From NCBI RefSeq assembly GCF_900537075.1, contig NZ_UNRA01000002.1, positions 1,013,228 through 1,077,227 on the forward strand: a stretch of 64,000 bases of DNA. The letters are read 5' to 3'. The notes under the pieces were generated by a model. That model saw nothing but the letters and a program-made list of their open reading frames with translations, did no database searches and had not been told where the DNA came from. Positions 1 to 9,149 of the stretch are shown piece by piece (the first letter of the stretch is position 1; each line of letters opens with the position of its first letter). The translations under genes were made by a program, and so were the position numbers. The stretch is from Tropicibacter sp. Alg240-R139 (GTDB lineage: Bacteria; Pseudomonadota; Alphaproteobacteria; Rhodobacterales; Rhodobacteraceae).

Positions 1-1
1 G

Positions 2-1165
2 CCATCGACAAGCACGCTGAACTTGGAAACCGACCCGGCGGGGGGTCCCTTGCAAGGCAAGTTTCTCAAGGCGTTTGAATATTCCGACTGCTGGATACAA
101 GACGCGCGGCTGGTGGTGCTGAACGCCCGCGACGCCAAAGCCCGCGGCGCACAGATCATGACCCGCACCAAGGTTGTAAACGCTGAACACGACGGGGGGA
201 TGTGGACCATCACCACCGAAGACACCTCGACCAGACAGCGCCAATCTGTCCAAGCCAAGATGCTGATCAATGCGGGCGGCCCTTGGGTTGGCGACATCAT
301 TCAGAATACGCTGCGCAGCAATTCGACCGATGGCGTGCGCTTGGTGCGCGGCAGCCATATCGTGACCCGCAAGCTGTTTGACCACGACAAAGCCTATTTC
401 TTTCAAGGCACCGACGGGCGGATCATCTTTGCCATTCCCTACGAAGGCGAGTTTACTCTGATCGGCACAACAGATGCAGATCACGCAGATGCAGACACCA
501 AACCCGAATGTACCGAGGCCGAGCGTGATTATCTGCTTAACTTTGCCTCGCAGTATTTCGACGCGCCTTTGACCTCCGATGATGTGGTTTGGACTTATTC
601 GGGCGTGCGTCCACTGTTTGACGACGGGGCCAAATCCGCGACTGCCGCAACCCGCGAATATGTGCTGAAGCTGGAGCAATCGGATGGCGCGGCGCTACTC
701 AACGTGTTTGGCGGAAAAATCACCACTTATCGCAAACTGGCCGAGGCCGCGTTAGAGAAGATGGCCGAAGTCTTTCCTGGCACCAAACCAAAGTGGACGG
801 CAGGGGTCCCCCTGCCCGGCGGAGACTTTCCCGTTAACGGTTTGGACAGTCTGATCGCCTCGACCCGCGCACAATACCCATTTCTGGATCAGTATTGGGC
901 CACGCGATTGGTGCGTGCTTATGGCACCGAAGTGACCAGCATCTTGGGCAATGCAACTAGCGCCGACGCGCTTGGGGCCGACTTTGGAGCCACCATCACA
1001 GAACGAGAATTGGACTGGTGTATTAACAATGAATGGGTGCGCAGCGGGAGTGACTTTTTGTGGCGCCGGTCCAAGCTTGGACTGCGCCTGACCGCAGATC
1101 AGGTCAGTGCGGTGGATGTTCATATCGCTGCAGTCCTACAGACGAGATCAGCGAAAGCCGGCTGA
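2..1165 (+). CDS. glpD: Glycerol-3-phosphate dehydrogenase, C-terminal part (partial at window start)
   Basis: FAD-dependent oxidation of sn-glycerol-3-phosphate to dihydroxyacetone phosphate at the inner membrane. The frame is open through the left edge, so the N-terminal FAD-binding Rossmann part (roughly the first quarter of a ~500-residue protein) lies outside the window. The visible 387 residues show the GlpD blocks [32 protein letters not shown], an [14 protein letters not shown] segment and [12 protein letters not shown], followed by the C-terminal helical domain of the DAO family. The stop lies 74 nt before the tex start on the same strand. A TTG at 23 could be read as a start, but the family alignment continues upstream of it, so the gene is truncated only by the window. 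Confidence 0.93.
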   Translation, partial: PSTSTLNLETDPAGGPLQGKFLKAFEYSDCWIQDARLVVLNARDAKARGAQIMTRTKVVNAEHDGGMWTITTEDTSTRQRQSVQAKMLINAGGPWVGDIIQNTLRSNSTDGVRLVRGSHIVTRKLFDHDKAYFFQGTDGRIIFAIPYEGEFTLIGTTDADHADADTKPECTEAERDYLLNFASQYFDAPLTSDDVVWTYSGVRPLFDDGAKSATAATREYVLKLEQSDGAALLNVFGGKITTYRKLAEAALEKMAEVFPGTKPKWTAGVPLPGGDFPVNGLDSLIASTRAQYPFLDQYWATRLVRAYGTEVTSILGNATSADALGADFGATITERELDWCINNEWVRSGSDFLWRRSKLGLRLTADQVSAVDVHIAAVLQTRSAKAG

Positions 1166-1239
1166 AGTTTCATTCCCCCTTGGCGTGCCTGGACGGGCTG
1201 AGTAAGAAGGATGTCCGACCAAACCCTAGGGAGGCCGCA

Positions 1240-3573
1240 TTGGACAACGGACATCGTATCGCCCAGACCATCGCAACCGAGATCAGCGCACGCCCTGAAC
1301 AGGTGTGCGCCGCTGTTACATTGTTGGACGAAGGATCAACCGTACCTTTCATTGCGCGATACAGAAAAGAGGCGACCGGCGGTCTGGACGACACCCAACT
1401 GCGTCTATTGAACGATCGGCTGACCTATCTGCGCGAGTTGGATGCGCGGCGCGATATCATTTTGTCCTCGATCAAGGATCAAGGAAAATTAACCGACGCC
1501 CTAGCCAAATCCATCACGCTGGCCAACACCAAAGCTGAGCTGGAAGACATATATCTTCCCTACAAACCCAAGCGCCGCACTAAGGCGATGATCGCACGGG
1601 AAAACGGGCTGGAACCGTTGGCCGAGGCCATTCTGGCGGATCGCACACAAGCACCTGAAACACTGTCGGAATCTTATGTGTCAGACGCGGTTCCAACGGT
1701 ACGAGACGCCCTGAACGGGGCGCGTGACATCATCGCCGAAGGGTTGACCGAAAACGCGGGCCTGTTGCGCGAACTGCGCAAGTTCATGCAGACCGAAGCG
1801 TTCCTGACCTCGAAACTCATCGACGGGCAAGAGGCGAAGGGTGCCAAATTTTCTGATTATTTTGACCACCGCGAACGATGGGCTGATGTGCCGTCACACC
1901 GAGCGTTGGCCATGTTGCGAGCCTCGAAAGAAGGGGTCGTAACACTGGACGTCGCCCCTGACCCGGAAACTGGGGCCGAGCGGGCCGAAGCTATCGTCGC
2001 AGCACAGCTGCAAACCCGCAGCGAGGCGCCGGGCGACAAATGGTTGCGCAAGATGGCGGGCTGGACCTGGCGGGTGAAGCTGTCGTTGTCGATGATGGTC
2101 GAATTGATGGCCGATCTGCGCAGCCGCTCGCAAGAGGACGCGATCACTGTTTTTGCCCGAAATCTCAAGGATTTGCTGTTTGCAGCACCTGCTGGCGCGT
2201 GTCCTACTCTGGGGTTGGATCCGGGCATTCGAACGGGCGTGAAAGCTGCAGTCGTGGATGCAACCGGCAAATTGGTGGCGACCGAAACGCTCTATCCGTT
2301 TCAACCCAAGAATGACGTTCGCGGATCTGAAGCCGCGATCCTGAAACTGATTGCGACACATGGAATCGAACTGATCGCTATCGGCAACGGCACGGCCAGT
2401 CGCGAGACAGAACGGTTGGTGGCGGACACGCTGAAACTGCTGCCCAAAGGGGTCAAGGTCCCGACCAAGGTCGTGGTGTCCGAGGCAGGCGCATCGGTCT
2501 ATTCGGCATCGGAGCTGGCCGCCCGCGAATTTCCCGATCTGGATGTGTCGCTACGCGGCGCGGTGTCGATTGCCCGGCGTCTGCAAGACCCGCTGGCGGA
2601 ACTGGTCAAGATCGAGCCCAAATCCATTGGCGTCGGGCAGTATCAGCATGACGTGGATCAACACCGCCTGAGCAAATCGCTGGAAGCGGTGATCGAGGAC
2701 GTGGTCAACGCCGTTGGGGTTGATCTGAACATGGCCTCTGCCCCGCTTTTGGCGCATGTTTCAGGTCTTGGGCCGGGTCTGGCGGCGGCGATTGTGGCAC
2801 ATCGGGATCAAAACGGTGCTTTTGGCGCGCGTCGGGATCTGCTGAAAGTCCCCCGTCTGGGTCCGCGTGCCTTTGAACAATGCGCTGGTTTCCTGCGAAT
2901 TCGCGATGGCGGCGAGCCATTGGATGCCTCGTCCGTTCACCCCGAAGCTTATGGGGTTGCGAGAAAAATCGTTCAGGCTTGCGGACGCGACATTCGCCAG
3001 ATCATGGGCGACGAAGGGGCGCTCAAGTCGTTGCGAGCTGAACAATTTGTAGATGACAGCTTTGGTCTTCCAACTGTGCGGGACATCTTTGAAGAGCTTG
3101 AAAAGCCGGGTCGCGACCCTCGCCCCAGCTTTGTCACCGCATCCTTTGTAGACGGAATTGAAGACATCAAAGACCTCAAACCGGGGATGTCTCTGGAAGG
3201 CACTGTGACAAACGTTGCGGCCTTTGGCGCCTTTGTCGACATTGGCGTTCATCAAGATGGTCTGGTTCATGTCAGTCAGTTGGCGGACCGTTTTGTCAAA
3301 GACCCCCACGAGGTGGTCAAGACCGGACAAATTGTCAAAGTGCGCGTCACCGAAGTAGACGTCCCCCGCAAACGCATCGGGTTGAGCATGCGCAAAGATG
3401 GCGGCGCGTCTGCTGGTGAACATCGTGGCAACAATAAATCCGCACCGCGCGGCAAACCCCACGACAAGAGCCCACGGTCGCAGAAAACCAACCATCAGGC
3501 CAAATCAAATTCAAAAGGGACAGACACCGGTGCCTTGGGTGCGGCCCTGATGGATGCTTTCAAGAAAAACTAG
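1240..3573 (+). CDS. tex: Tex-type S1 RNA-binding protein
   Basis: Tex is a cytoplasmic nucleic-acid-binding protein with transcription-related roles. I place the start at TTG 1240 because AGGGAGG ends 5 nt before it and the Tex N-terminus ([10 protein letters not shown], then [12 protein letters not shown] and GGLDDTQLR) begins immediately after; the frame is open further upstream only over glpD. This gives 777 residues, the normal family length. In order: Tex N-terminal helical domain, YqgF/RNase H-like domain ([12 protein letters not shown] near residue 330), helix-hairpin-helix region ([26 protein letters not shown]), and the S1 domain ([20 protein letters not shown] to RKRIGLSM). A basic Lys/Ser-rich tail follows. 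Convergent with the SARP-type gene. Confidence 0.95.
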   Translation: MDNGHRIAQTIATEISARPEQVCAAVTLLDEGSTVPFIARYRKEATGGLDDTQLRLLNDRLTYLRELDARRDIILSSIKDQGKLTDALAKSITLANTKAELEDIYLPYKPKRRTKAMIARENGLEPLAEAILADRTQAPETLSESYVSDAVPTVRDALNGARDIIAEGLTENAGLLRELRKFMQTEAFLTSKLIDGQEAKGAKFSDYFDHRERWADVPSHRALAMLRASKEGVVTLDVAPDPETGAERAEAIVAAQLQTRSEAPGDKWLRKMAGWTWRVKLSLSMMVELMADLRSRSQEDAITVFARNLKDLLFAAPAGACPTLGLDPGIRTGVKAAVVDATGKLVATETLYPFQPKNDVRGSEAAILKLIATHGIELIAIGNGTASRETERLVADTLKLLPKGVKVPTKVVVSEAGASVYSASELAAREFPDLDVSLRGAVSIARRLQDPLAELVKIEPKSIGVGQYQHDVDQHRLSKSLEAVIEDVVNAVGVDLNMASAPLLAHVSGLGPGLAAAIVAHRDQNGAFGARRDLLKVPRLGPRAFEQCAGFLRIRDGGEPLDASSVHPEAYGVARKIVQACGRDIRQIMGDEGALKSLRAEQFVDDSFGLPTVRDIFEELEKPGRDPRPSFVTASFVDGIEDIKDLKPGMSLEGTVTNVAAFGAFVDIGVHQDGLVHVSQLADRFVKDPHEVVKTGQIVKVRVTEVDVPRKRIGLSMRKDGGASAGEHRGNNKSAPRGKPHDKSPRSQKTNHQAKSNSKGTDTGALGAALMDAFKKN

Positions 3574-3608
3574 TCAGACAAACGGGGTCTGCTTTGCACG
3601 TCCAGTCT

Positions 3609-5216
3609 TCAATTCAATTCTCGTAGCTGTGCATCGGACACAATCCCCGCCGAGCGTAAAGTGGCCGAAGGATAGGCACCATCTTCGGTGAGCTGCTCTG
3701 CTAGGAAACTGGGCTCATATTGGCGAATTTGTCCAACAGCGTCCAATGCCGCTTCGACATTACCCGCGCGCAGATTCAACGCGACCAGATACCTTAGCGG
3801 CGGACGGAAATTCGGCGACATGACCCGAGCAGAGTTCGCCAGCGACGCAGCTGCATCGAAGTTGCCCGTCGCCGTCGCCGTGAGGCAAGCGCCCGTATCC
3901 CACCAGAACTTGAACGGGGACGCGCTCCCAATCGTGCGGGCCCGCATCATGTAGGTATGCGCTTCGTTCACCTGGCCCAGGTACAGGTTCGACGTACACA
4001 GCGCCAACCACGCGAACGGATTGGCGTTGTTCAAGGCCGACGCGCGACGTGACAGTTCGAACCCTTCACCAACCTCGGCAGTCACAACCAACTTGGCATA
4101 GGCCACAATTGACACCACCAGCGAGTTCATCGGTTCCAGTTCAAGCGCCTTGGCGCAAAGCTGTTTCAGCTCGTCCATTGTCGTTTGCGGGCAAAAGTCA
4201 TGTCGCTCAAGCAAACGGGTGATTCTCAGGAAAACACGCCACGCCAGGAATGTACCGCGTGGGCTGACTTCATAGGCACGACGCAAAAGGTCATCGGCCT
4301 CGGCCTGTTCGTCCTGCCGCATCGAAAAGATCTTTTGCACCGCGATGCTGGCCAGAACACCGGGGTCGTGTTCCAGGTCAGTGCGAAGGGTTCGCGCCTC
4401 GGCCGACAGTTGTTCACTGATAATTCCGACGGCCTCGCTGGCCATTTGCAAAACGCGATCGTCATTGATCGGAGGGGCACCGTGAGCTGACAGAACGCGT
4501 CGACCAGACCAGACCTGTTTGTTGGCGGGCCCTGCATTACACACCGAATGCAGGATGACCTGCCCGTCGTGGAACACGGTGTTCGCCCGCAAAGAAATCC
4601 GGTCATTGCTGTTTTGCGCAGCCGTCGGTTGTTCCGTTCCAACACAAAGCTGCTCGCCCAGATTGGACGCAACGTTGGCCACGAAAACTTCGGACATAAG
4701 CCGTTCCATTTCGGACCCTGTTTCCTGCGGCAATGTCACTACAAACCGTTGACGCAATGCGGAAAAACCCAGTTGATCTTGCACAATGGGTTTGGCAGGT
4801 ACCCGCTCGTCACGGCCGCGCTCTAGCCGCAACCAATCTTCGAATTCCGGGTCGCGAACATCAATACCCTCAAGAAACTCACTGTCCGCTGAACGCAGAA
4901 CCTCAATCCGATCCGAGGCAAGCGAAGCCATGCGTCTGTCCGATTGAAAAATGTCCGCATAGTCGCCAAGCGATCTGCGGATTTCTGTCAATGCTTGCCT
5001 CAAGCTGGCCGCGCCCTGTTCGCGGGCCCGGTCGCTCCACAATTTGTCCTGCAGCCAAATGCGCGCGCGCGAATGATGCGGCTGCACTGACAACAACGCC
5101 AAAAGCCCTTGTGCCTTGGCGCTGCGGGGCGTCAAATCCTGACTACTTAAGTCTTCAACGCGAAAGCGCCCGCAAAGATGAATTCTGATCTTCGCGCTTA
5201 GTACGTCTTTTGTCAC
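3609..5216 (-). CDS. SARP/BTAD-type transcriptional regulator with TPR-like C-terminus
   Basis: 535 residues with a GTG start at 5216. The N-terminus (RIHLCGRFRVEDL, LTPRSAKAQGLLALL, W-DKLWSDR, ASLRQALTEIRRSLG) matches the winged-helix output domain plus beginning of the bacterial transcriptional activator domain seen in SARP and OmpR-like single-component regulators. Residues ~150-280 resemble the middle beta domain found in such wHTH-TPR proteins. The C-terminal ~230 residues are alanine-rich helical repeats typical of TPRs (SPRGTFLAWRVFL, NPFAWLALC, SANLYLGQ-like units). It is divergent from the PAP2 gene with about 200 nt between them, so it probably controls that gene and perhaps the nearby proteases. 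No receiver or membrane segment is seen. The regulatory target is inference. Confidence 0.8.
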   Translation of the reverse strand: MTKDVLSAKIRIHLCGRFRVEDLSSQDLTPRSAKAQGLLALLSVQPHHSRARIWLQDKLWSDRAREQGAASLRQALTEIRRSLGDYADIFQSDRRMASLASDRIEVLRSADSEFLEGIDVRDPEFEDWLRLERGRDERVPAKPIVQDQLGFSALRQRFVVTLPQETGSEMERLMSEVFVANVASNLGEQLCVGTEQPTAAQNSNDRISLRANTVFHDGQVILHSVCNAGPANKQVWSGRRVLSAHGAPPINDDRVLQMASEAVGIISEQLSAEARTLRTDLEHDPGVLASIAVQKIFSMRQDEQAEADDLLRRAYEVSPRGTFLAWRVFLRITRLLERHDFCPQTTMDELKQLCAKALELEPMNSLVVSIVAYAKLVVTAEVGEGFELSRRASALNNANPFAWLALCTSNLYLGQVNEAHTYMMRARTIGSASPFKFWWDTGACLTATATGNFDAAASLANSARVMSPNFRPPLRYLVALNLRAGNVEAALDAVGQIRQYEPSFLAEQLTEDGAYPSATLRSAGIVSDAQLRELN

Positions 5217-5300
5217 TTTCTACCAATCCTCACTCAACGGACTAAAAACCCCCTCCGTGAGCGCCCTAAGCTTATCCAACAGTTGATGTTTTTTGCAACG

Positions 5301-5350
5301 AAATCGCGTCAATACGTGAAAAAAGCGTCAAATTTCCTTTCACGTTTGAC
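5301..5350. promoter_or_regulatory. Repeated GCGTCAA elements in the divergent SARP-PAP2 promoter region
   Basis: GCGTCAA occurs at 5306-5312 and 5325-5331, and an inverted partner GTTTGAC lies at 5344-5350. CGTGAAA (around 5315) and TTTCACG (around 5338) also face each other. SARP regulators often bind direct repeats, so this is a candidate operator. The 19-bp repeat distance is not the classical SARP spacing, so the call is weak. Confidence 0.3.
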
Positions 5351-5416
5351 AGGATGTTGACCTCGTTAACACAAATACGAACGGTTTACGTGAGATCGGA
5401 TAGGGAGGGTTTCAGA

Positions 5417-6535
5417 ATGGGTGCAGCAGGTTATTCAGGATATTCGGGGTATTCAGGCTACTCGGGGTACTCCGGTTATTCAGGTTATTCGGGTTACTCC
5501 GGCGGTGGTTCTTTGGGGGCGCATGCCGGCGGGCCGTCAAGTTCATTGATGAACGCAGCGCTGGTGTCGACCCGAGACGGCATTGGGGGGTATTGGAACA
5601 CCCAGGTCACCGACCCGATCCCTGATCTTGGCAAACCCGATGACAAGGACATTTTTTATCTACGATTGCCCCTGCGAGCCAGAATGCTGGATCACGCATT
5701 GGCCAGCAGTGCCCAGGTGCGGGCGTTGACAGACAACGGCAGCACAAGTGGAGCAGGCGTGTCATTTGTTCCGCAATGGGATGGCAGCAATGATATTCAA
5801 CCCGCCAGCCTGGTCGACATTCATCGGCAAACGCTGGATGTCCAGCAAATGCGCGGGCAGTTGGAGCTGGTGCGCAGCTACGCCGACCTGCGAATTGACC
5901 GGGTGGCCGAAATTCAAGTTCAGCAAGATGACATCCTGTCTTTTTACGGCGCCATCTCTCTGCTCGATGAGCAGCGACGCCTGCGGAGTCTAGAGCTTCT
6001 GGGCGCAGTCGTGCGGTTTCTGATTTTCGTCGAAATGCAGGTCAAGCATCTGTGCCGTTTCGCCCGCCCGGTCGACCTGGACACGCGAGTGCAGCCAATG
6101 ATCCAAACGCCCGATCACAGCAGTTTCCCAAGTGGCCACGCCACCGAGGCCTTTGCCGTGGCCACTGTCATGCACCGCCTTATGACAGGTGAAGGACCAC
6201 GCGCCGGGGTAAAGTCGGGTGCGCAAGTCTTCCGGCTGGCGACCCGTATCGCGGTGAACCGCACGATTGCCGGCGTACACTTCCCAATGGATAGCGCCGC
6301 CGGGGGAGTTTTGGGGTGTGCCATGGGCGAACACATCTTTGCGTTGGCCATGGGTCAGGACAATCGCACAAAGCTGAACTTCGACACTCTGGCCGATTAT
6401 TCTGAGGATTTCAGTCTGGACTGGCTGGAGCAGAGCCTTGGTGATCCGGCTCAGGATTACGCCACCCCGTCTACGCCGGACGAAAGCACAATCATTGGGA
6501 ATTTCTGGAAACAGGCTCGCGTCGAGTGGCCGTGA
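5417..6535 (+). CDS. PAP2-superfamily phosphatase/haloperoxidase-like protein with (Gly-Tyr-Ser)8 N-terminus
   Basis: I take ATG 5417 as the start because AGGGAGGG (5402-5409) precedes it; the frame is also open from 5354. The 372-residue product begins with eight uninterrupted Gly-Tyr-Ser triplets (residues 5-28) and a Gly/Ser-rich linker. The C-terminal half has the PAP2/vanadium-haloperoxidase signature: Lys210 with Arg217-Pro218, then PSGH at 238-241, then Arg282-x5-His288-x3-Asp292. The family contains acid phosphatases and vanadate-dependent haloperoxidases; the sequence alone does not decide which. No signal peptide or clear membrane helices are seen, which favours the soluble branch. 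Divergent from the SARP gene and followed by a strong terminator. What the GYS tract does is unknown; it could be for surface attachment or assembly. Confidence 0.8.
   Translation: MGAAGYSGYSGYSGYSGYSGYSGYSGYSGGGSLGAHAGGPSSSLMNAALVSTRDGIGGYWNTQVTDPIPDLGKPDDKDIFYLRLPLRARMLDHALASSAQVRALTDNGSTSGAGVSFVPQWDGSNDIQPASLVDIHRQTLDVQQMRGQLELVRSYADLRIDRVAEIQVQQDDILSFYGAISLLDEQRRLRSLELLGAVVRFLIFVEMQVKHLCRFARPVDLDTRVQPMIQTPDHSSFPSGHATEAFAVATVMHRLMTGEGPRAGVKSGAQVFRLATRIAVNRTIAGVHFPMDSAAGGVLGCAMGEHIFALAMGQDNRTKLNFDTLADYSEDFSLDWLEQSLGDPAQDYATPSTPDESTIIGNFWKQARVEWP
5429..5500 (+). repeat. Tandem 9-bp repeat x8 encoding (Gly-Tyr-Ser)8
   Basis: Eight 9-bp units encode Gly-Tyr-Ser without any amino-acid change, while the third codon positions vary freely (ggt/gga/ggg/ggc, tat/tac, tca/tcg/tcc). 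Invariant protein with mixed codons argues for selection on the peptide rather than a recent slippage expansion. Confidence 0.95.
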
Positions 6536-6542
6536 TGCCTGT

Positions 6543-6615
6543 TTCGTCCGAGTCCCCAACTCGGACGAAAGCGAGGGCCTGACATGATTCCGGTCAGGCC
6601 CTCGCTCATTTTTTT
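6543..6615 (+). terminator. Double hairpin, Rho-independent terminator after PAP2 gene
   Basis: The first stem TTCGTCCGAG (6543-6552) pairs with CTCGGACGAA (6560-6569). The second is a perfect 13-bp stem, 6571-6583 with 6593-6605, with a 9-nt loop, followed by a T-rich run to 6615. The T run lies on the plus strand, so it ends the PAP2 transcript; the hairpins may also act on the convergent subtilase transcript. Confidence 0.88.
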
Positions 6616-6655
6616 GGGGAGCTAATTCAACAAAATTGCTCGTTACAAAAATAGA

Positions 6656-8923
6656 TCAACTGCGAAACTCTCGGCGTGGCTTGCGCCCAGCTTCTGCCTT
6701 GAGCGGCAGCGTGTAGACACCCAAACGTGTGTCCGGTGGACTCGATGGAGTCTGAGAGCCACGCATGTCTTCCATAGCTTGCGGTTTGCTGTGGTTTGAG
6801 AAATCCGGGTCCGGATGGCTTCCGCTAGCGATAGAGTTGACAACTTGCCGGGTTACCTGAGGTGCCGCGGCGCTTGTACCGCGAAACCGGCTGGCAGAGC
6901 CTGAATACGTTCCCGCCGTCATGAGGCCGCCATGCGCACGAGTTTCTTCGGTCACCGCTGATAGATCCGGTGCATCTCGACCGTCGGTCGGCCCCGCCGC
7001 TGAATACAGGGCAGCGGTTGAGCGGTTGTCGCGATCATAGGCACCACCCACAACATAAACATCCGCCGAACTGCCACAAGCATAGGCTGAAAGAGTTCCC
7101 AGACGGGTGACTGGACCGACGGACCACAACGGCATGTCGCGGACCTCAGTTTCCCGATCCACCCCATCGACTCCGGGGTGATCCAGATAGGATTGTCGCG
7201 CATAACGCGGGAAAGTTCGTGGCGTGTCGTCTCTTTGTACCGTGATTGCCGCGTGCAACGGCGCACCGGCCTGGTTGGAGAGTTCTAACTTGTAAGACCC
7301 CACTGGCACTGACTGACCCCGGTTTTCGTGGTTCAAACTTGGCGCAAAGGCCAGAACAACGCGGGTCTTAGACGTATCTTCGAACCGACGCACGTATGCC
7401 CGCGCTATCAAAAAGTTGCCGCGTCCAGTTATCTGGCGATTTCGATCGACAGTGTAAGATGGAAGCACAATCGTTCCATCATCTTCAGTGTATTCGCTGC
7501 GCGTTAACTTCAGGTCAGCAGTGTCCCCTCCCGGCCCTGTGATCGTCAGAGTTGCCCGGTTGAGTTGATCCAACCAGATTTCAATGAAGGACATGGATTG
7601 ATCTTCGGGCTGGATTTGCCAGCTGACATAATCCTGTTCACCGCGCGGCAGCCTCATCATTGCCTGACAGCGCTCGCGAAATCCGTTTCCACTGGGCAGG
7701 ACCACTGCGGTTGCCACCCCTTCGGCATTGCGTTGGCGTGCCAGTCGGCCGACTTCGCGCTCTAGAAACCCGGTACCGTCCTTGGCATCGGCAAAAACCT
7801 CGTAGCTGATGTTGATGACGACGGCGACGCGGCGGGTGTCACCGTTACCGTCTTTCCAATTGTCGGCCCAACGCAGCATCCGGATCAATCCACTCAGGAT
7901 AAACAGCTCCAACCGGCCGCCCCAGGTTTCGGCGCTGGCCAATTGCGGCAATTGTACAAACATGATCGGGCGCGACTCGTCAGCTTCTTCGATCGGGCAC
8001 CCCGCAGCCAGATCGGCCACTTGTGTGCCGTGGCTGGAGTTAAAGCCTACCGGGCGTGTGAAATTCGGGTCCATCAGATTGCCGACGGCCAAAGTTCGCT
8101 TGCCCTTGTTCGCGTGCAGTCGGCGATAGAATTCGACCTCGTCAACGGTCCCGTCATACACGACATCATTCATGTCCGCGCTTAGGTCCGCGCCATTCAG
8201 GCTGCGGCCGAATTCCAGGGCCGACCCATTGCGCACTACGTCCCAGGACTGCTGCCAATAATGCTCGAACCGCGAGGCAAACGGCGCACTCGCATCTCCG
8301 GTCTCGATACGGAAGCGTTCGTTCGCAACCGCCACAACATCATCGACAATCCCGGTGACTACCTTGTCCCCCAAGGGTCGATCAAAGACATAGTGATGGC
8401 GGACTTCGGAAGGCATGGCCCCAGAAGTTGAGTTGCGTGCGTATCGTTTGGCGCCTCGGAATACAGTGTCCAGAACACCCATTGTGGCCGCTGCCAAGGA
8501 ATTGGCGATCGGGAACCCCACACCGATGTGAAGGCATTCACATTCCGGCACATCGTCATAGGCCTGCCCTTCGGGGCGATAGAGGAAAAAGCGAGTAAAG
8601 CGTTCGACGTTCTCGCCCGTCAACTCGCCCACAATGATGTTGACCACAACAGGTAGAAAGTCCGGGTCATGCTGAATCGTCTGGCCCTTGTCGGATTGAA
8701 TCATGAGTTTGACCAGCGCCTTGATCGACGAGCTGTAATCACCGTGCTCTCCGCGGTTCAGTTCCACAAAGACCGGCTTCCAGATACGCGCGCCATCAGA
8801 AATGTTCGGATTGCGGGTCGCCTGCTCCCAATCTTCATAAGGCTCAACGATGTCTGCCGGTTTGTGACCCGATACCACCGACTTTGGCTCATCCCAGATG
8901 ACGTTCATGTCTAAACCTCCCAC
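6656..8923 (-). CDS. Large subtilisin-like serine protease (S8), no signal peptide
   Basis: 755 residues (740-750 if a later start such as Met6 is used). The catalytic triad can be placed: Asp194/195 in GIVDDVVAVANERF, His298 in SSHGTQVADLAAG, Ser684 in RGTSAAAPQV; the oxyanion Asn is probably Asn413 in SGNG. The ~100 residues between Asp and His and a ~150-residue beta-rich insert before the Ser block make it much longer than a minimal S8 domain. The ~180-residue N-terminal region resembles no domain I know. No signal peptide or membrane anchor is visible, so it probably acts in the cytoplasm or is exported by an unrecognised route. It is divergent from the trypsin-like gene across a 226-nt gap and convergent with the PAP2 gene. 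Confidence 0.85.
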   Translation of the reverse strand: MGGLDMNVIWDEPKSVVSGHKPADIVEPYEDWEQATRNPNISDGARIWKPVFVELNRGEHGDYSSSIKALVKLMIQSDKGQTIQHDPDFLPVVVNIIVGELTGENVERFTRFFLYRPEGQAYDDVPECECLHIGVGFPIANSLAAATMGVLDTVFRGAKRYARNSTSGAMPSEVRHHYVFDRPLGDKVVTGIVDDVVAVANERFRIETGDASAPFASRFEHYWQQSWDVVRNGSALEFGRSLNGADLSADMNDVVYDGTVDEVEFYRRLHANKGKRTLAVGNLMDPNFTRPVGFNSSHGTQVADLAAGCPIEEADESRPIMFVQLPQLASAETWGGRLELFILSGLIRMLRWADNWKDGNGDTRRVAVVINISYEVFADAKDGTGFLEREVGRLARQRNAEGVATAVVLPSGNGFRERCQAMMRLPRGEQDYVSWQIQPEDQSMSFIEIWLDQLNRATLTITGPGGDTADLKLTRSEYTEDDGTIVLPSYTVDRNRQITGRGNFLIARAYVRRFEDTSKTRVVLAFAPSLNHENRGQSVPVGSYKLELSNQAGAPLHAAITVQRDDTPRTFPRYARQSYLDHPGVDGVDRETEVRDMPLWSVGPVTRLGTLSAYACGSSADVYVVGGAYDRDNRSTAALYSAAGPTDGRDAPDLSAVTEETRAHGGLMTAGTYSGSASRFRGTSAAAPQVTRQVVNSIASGSHPDPDFSNHSKPQAMEDMRGSQTPSSPPDTRLGVYTLPLKAEAGRKPRREFRS

Positions 8924-9149
8924 TTACCTTAGGAAATTTGGCACAATTGGCAGACAAGTACAGTTCGCGTTTCGGGATTCACGATTTTTTTGCGATAGTT
9001 AACGTTTGCACACAAAAGGCTTTGCAGCGTCGTTTTCACGATAATTTCTTATCTCATTCCCGATGCGCTCACGATGGCATGTCACTTTCAGGCAACTCCG
9101 CTTTCAGCGGAACATTAAGAAACCAAACTTGACTGTGGGATAACGAACC
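8924..9149. promoter_or_regulatory. Divergent promoter region between the two protease genes
   Basis: 226 nt, more AT-rich than its surroundings, between the start of the minus-strand subtilase and the plus-strand trypsin-like gene. It must hold both promoters. I see no convincing -35/-10 pair or palindrome. Because both proteases read outward from here, they could be co-regulated. Confidence 0.5.

Noticed and set aside
3575-3596. Terminator between tex and the SARP gene
   Set aside because: CAGAC/GTCTG is only a five-base stem with no proper T run.
5429-5500. Possible CRISPR-like or regulatory tandem repeat
   Set aside because: The 9-bp unit stays in frame, encodes invariant Gly-Tyr-Ser and has no spacers; it is coding sequence.
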